6,705 nucleotides of DNA from Labilithrix luteola (GTDB taxonomy: Bacteria; Myxococcota_A; Polyangia; Polyangiales; Polyangiaceae): NCBI GenBank assembly GCA_026225435.1, contig JAMFST010000399.1:1-6705 (forward strand), written 5' to 3'. Of this stretch, positions 6,313 to 6,705 are shown piece after piece. The position numbers and the translations under genes are program-made. Position 1 is the stretch's first letter, and the number at the start of each line of letters is the position of its first letter. The notes beneath the pieces are model-generated. The model worked only from the letters and a program-made list of their open reading frames with translations, was not told where the DNA came from and searched no databases.

Positions 6313-6345
6313 AAAGCGCTACGGGCGCTACGCTCCCGTCGCTTT
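6313..6345. repeat. Bulged 11-bp hairpin upstream of the lipase gene
   Basis: AAAGCG(CT)ACGGG pairs with CCCGTCGCTTT around a nine-base loop: 6 + 5 bp with a two-base CT bulge at 6319-6320. It lies 35 bases before ATG 6278 (86 before GTG 6227), so it could sit in the lipase mRNA leader. On the plus strand it is followed by TTTT (6343-6346) and so also looks like a weak plus-strand terminator, but no plus-strand gene ends here. Confidence 0.5.
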
Positions 6346-6402
6346 TCTGCCACATGGACCTTCCTTCGGCCCAGGGCGAGATCTGACGCGTAAGGCCACA
6401 AT

Positions 6403-6445
6403 ATCGCGTCGTATTTTGCGATGGCATGAAAAAAAGTGACGCGAT
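6403..6445. repeat. 8-bp inverted repeat flanking an A/T-rich spacer
   Basis: ATCGCGTC (6403-6410) and GACGCGAT (6438-6445) are perfect inverted copies separated by 27 bases that include an A7 run. A related TGACGCGT lies at 6384-6391. The arrangement could be a two-site operator or a weak stem in an intergenic region; no protein can be assigned. Confidence 0.4.
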
Positions 6446-6522
6446 GCATAGAAGTGCTTGCTGAAAATAAGGGGTTTCGCGGATCACCCTCATGCCGTAC
6501 GACCGGGGCACCCCAACGCGAA

Positions 6523-6538
6523 CGACCGTACGCGGTCG
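6523..6538. repeat. 16-bp perfect palindrome CGACCG-TACG-CGGTCG
   Basis: The self-complementary sequence CGACCGTACGCGGTCG has 6-bp arms around TACG. A partial copy (CCGTACGACCGG, 6495-6506) lies 20-odd bases to the left and shares the CCGTACG core. It could be a binding site for a dimeric regulator of the putative gene starting at 6626. In such GC-rich DNA a chance palindrome is possible. Confidence 0.35.
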
Positions 6539-6625
6539 CTCACTGTCCTCACCCGCTCAGGCGCACGCGCTTCTCCACAAGAGACCAACAGCACGTACGC
6601 CGAACGAGCAGAAGGAGCCCGAAGG

Positions 6626-6705
6626 TTGACGCACCCCGAAGTTTCGCTGAGCCCCGCCCGCGTTTCGAGTCTTGTCTGCTTCGCTGCCGGAATCCTCGTC
6701 AGCAC
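6626..6705 (+). CDS. Possible start of a gene running off the right edge (hypothetical, partial)
   Basis: GAAGGAG at 6611-6617 is followed eight bases later by TTG (6626-6628), opening a frame to the window end: LTHPEVSLSPARVSSLVCFA and then AGILVS. The short peptide has a polar start, an Arg, and a hydrophobic stretch that could be a signal peptide or membrane anchor. Third-position G/C (18 of 25 codons) is lower than in the confident genes, and only 26 codons are visible, so this is tentative. It could equally be noncoding. Confidence 0.22.
   Translation, partial: MTHPEVSLSPARVSSLVCFAAGILVS

Larger units (their letters stand above)
6279..6705. other. Region without a confident gene (right end of window)
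   Basis: About 430 bases with visibly lower GC between 6390 and 6480 (short A and T runs) than the genes. Open frames of 77 codons (6278-6511, minus) and 71 codons (6490-6705, minus) exist, but neither shows the third-position G/C bias of the neighbouring genes or a recognisable motif. The contents I can support are a hairpin (6313-6345), an inverted repeat (6403-6445), a palindrome (6523-6538) and a possible gene start (6626). The promoter of the lipase gene is expected here, but I found no convincing -35/-10 or -24/-12 pair. Confidence 0.55.

Noticed and set aside
4836..6386. 516-codon plus-strand open frame opposite the lipase
   Set aside because: Arg/Gly-rich shadow of the lipase gene, whose catalytic motifs are all on the minus strand.
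6278..6511. 77-codon minus-strand frame whose TGA overlaps the ATG at 6278 (TGATG)
   Set aside because: Poor third-position G/C bias, no ribosome site that I can see, no motif, and it spans the hairpin and inverted repeat. The overlapped ATG is itself a doubtful start.
6490..6705. 71-codon minus-strand frame at the right edge
   Set aside because: No motif and mixed codon use. It covers the palindrome and is most easily explained as noncoding GC-rich sequence.

Overview
The window is GC-rich throughout its genes, with a strong G/C bias at third codon positions. The gene content is a Gram-negative envelope set: a glycan-export cluster, a DUF4398/OmpA lipoprotein pair and a lipase of a kind I associate with myxobacteria. 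Together with a good sigma-54 promoter match, this suggests Myxococcota (Polyangiales/Myxococcales-like). The taxonomic call is an inference from style and content; no rRNA or marker gene is present.

Left part (1-2835, + strand): the 3' end of a polysaccharide deacetylase-like gene, then a MurJ/MviN-type polytopic flippase, then a GT4-type glycosyltransferase. Each junction is a 4-base start/stop overlap (ATGA at 385-388, GTGA at 1707-1710), so this is a translationally coupled operon, probably for assembly or export of a cell-surface polysaccharide. The glycosyltransferase carries a one-base insertion near 2402-2403. It separates the acceptor-binding N-terminal half from the nucleotide-sugar-binding C-terminal half, yet both halves look fully conserved.

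Middle part (2944-4148, - strand, convergent with the first operon): two lipoprotein genes 14 bases apart. The first in transcription order is a small DUF4398-type lipoprotein. The second is a DUF4398-like/coiled-coil/OmpA-C lipoprotein that should bind peptidoglycan. A sequence with exact sigma-54 -24/-12 spacing lies at 4180-4196, placed to start transcription about 20 bases before the first gene.

Right part (4330-6278, - strand): an alpha/beta-hydrolase (lipase/esterase with GHSTG, Asp and His) followed 65 bases downstream by a small secreted protein of unknown function with two cysteines. The last ~430 bases (6279-6705) hold no confident gene. They contain a bulged 11-bp hairpin just upstream of the lipase, an 8-bp inverted repeat flanking an A/T-rich spacer, a 16-bp palindrome, and a possible TTG-initiated gene start running off the right edge.

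There is no RNA gene, CRISPR array, insertion sequence or defence system that I can support, and I see no evidence for a wholly new system. The most worthwhile points are the frameshifted glycosyltransferase and the sigma-54-linked DUF4398/OmpA lipoprotein pair.
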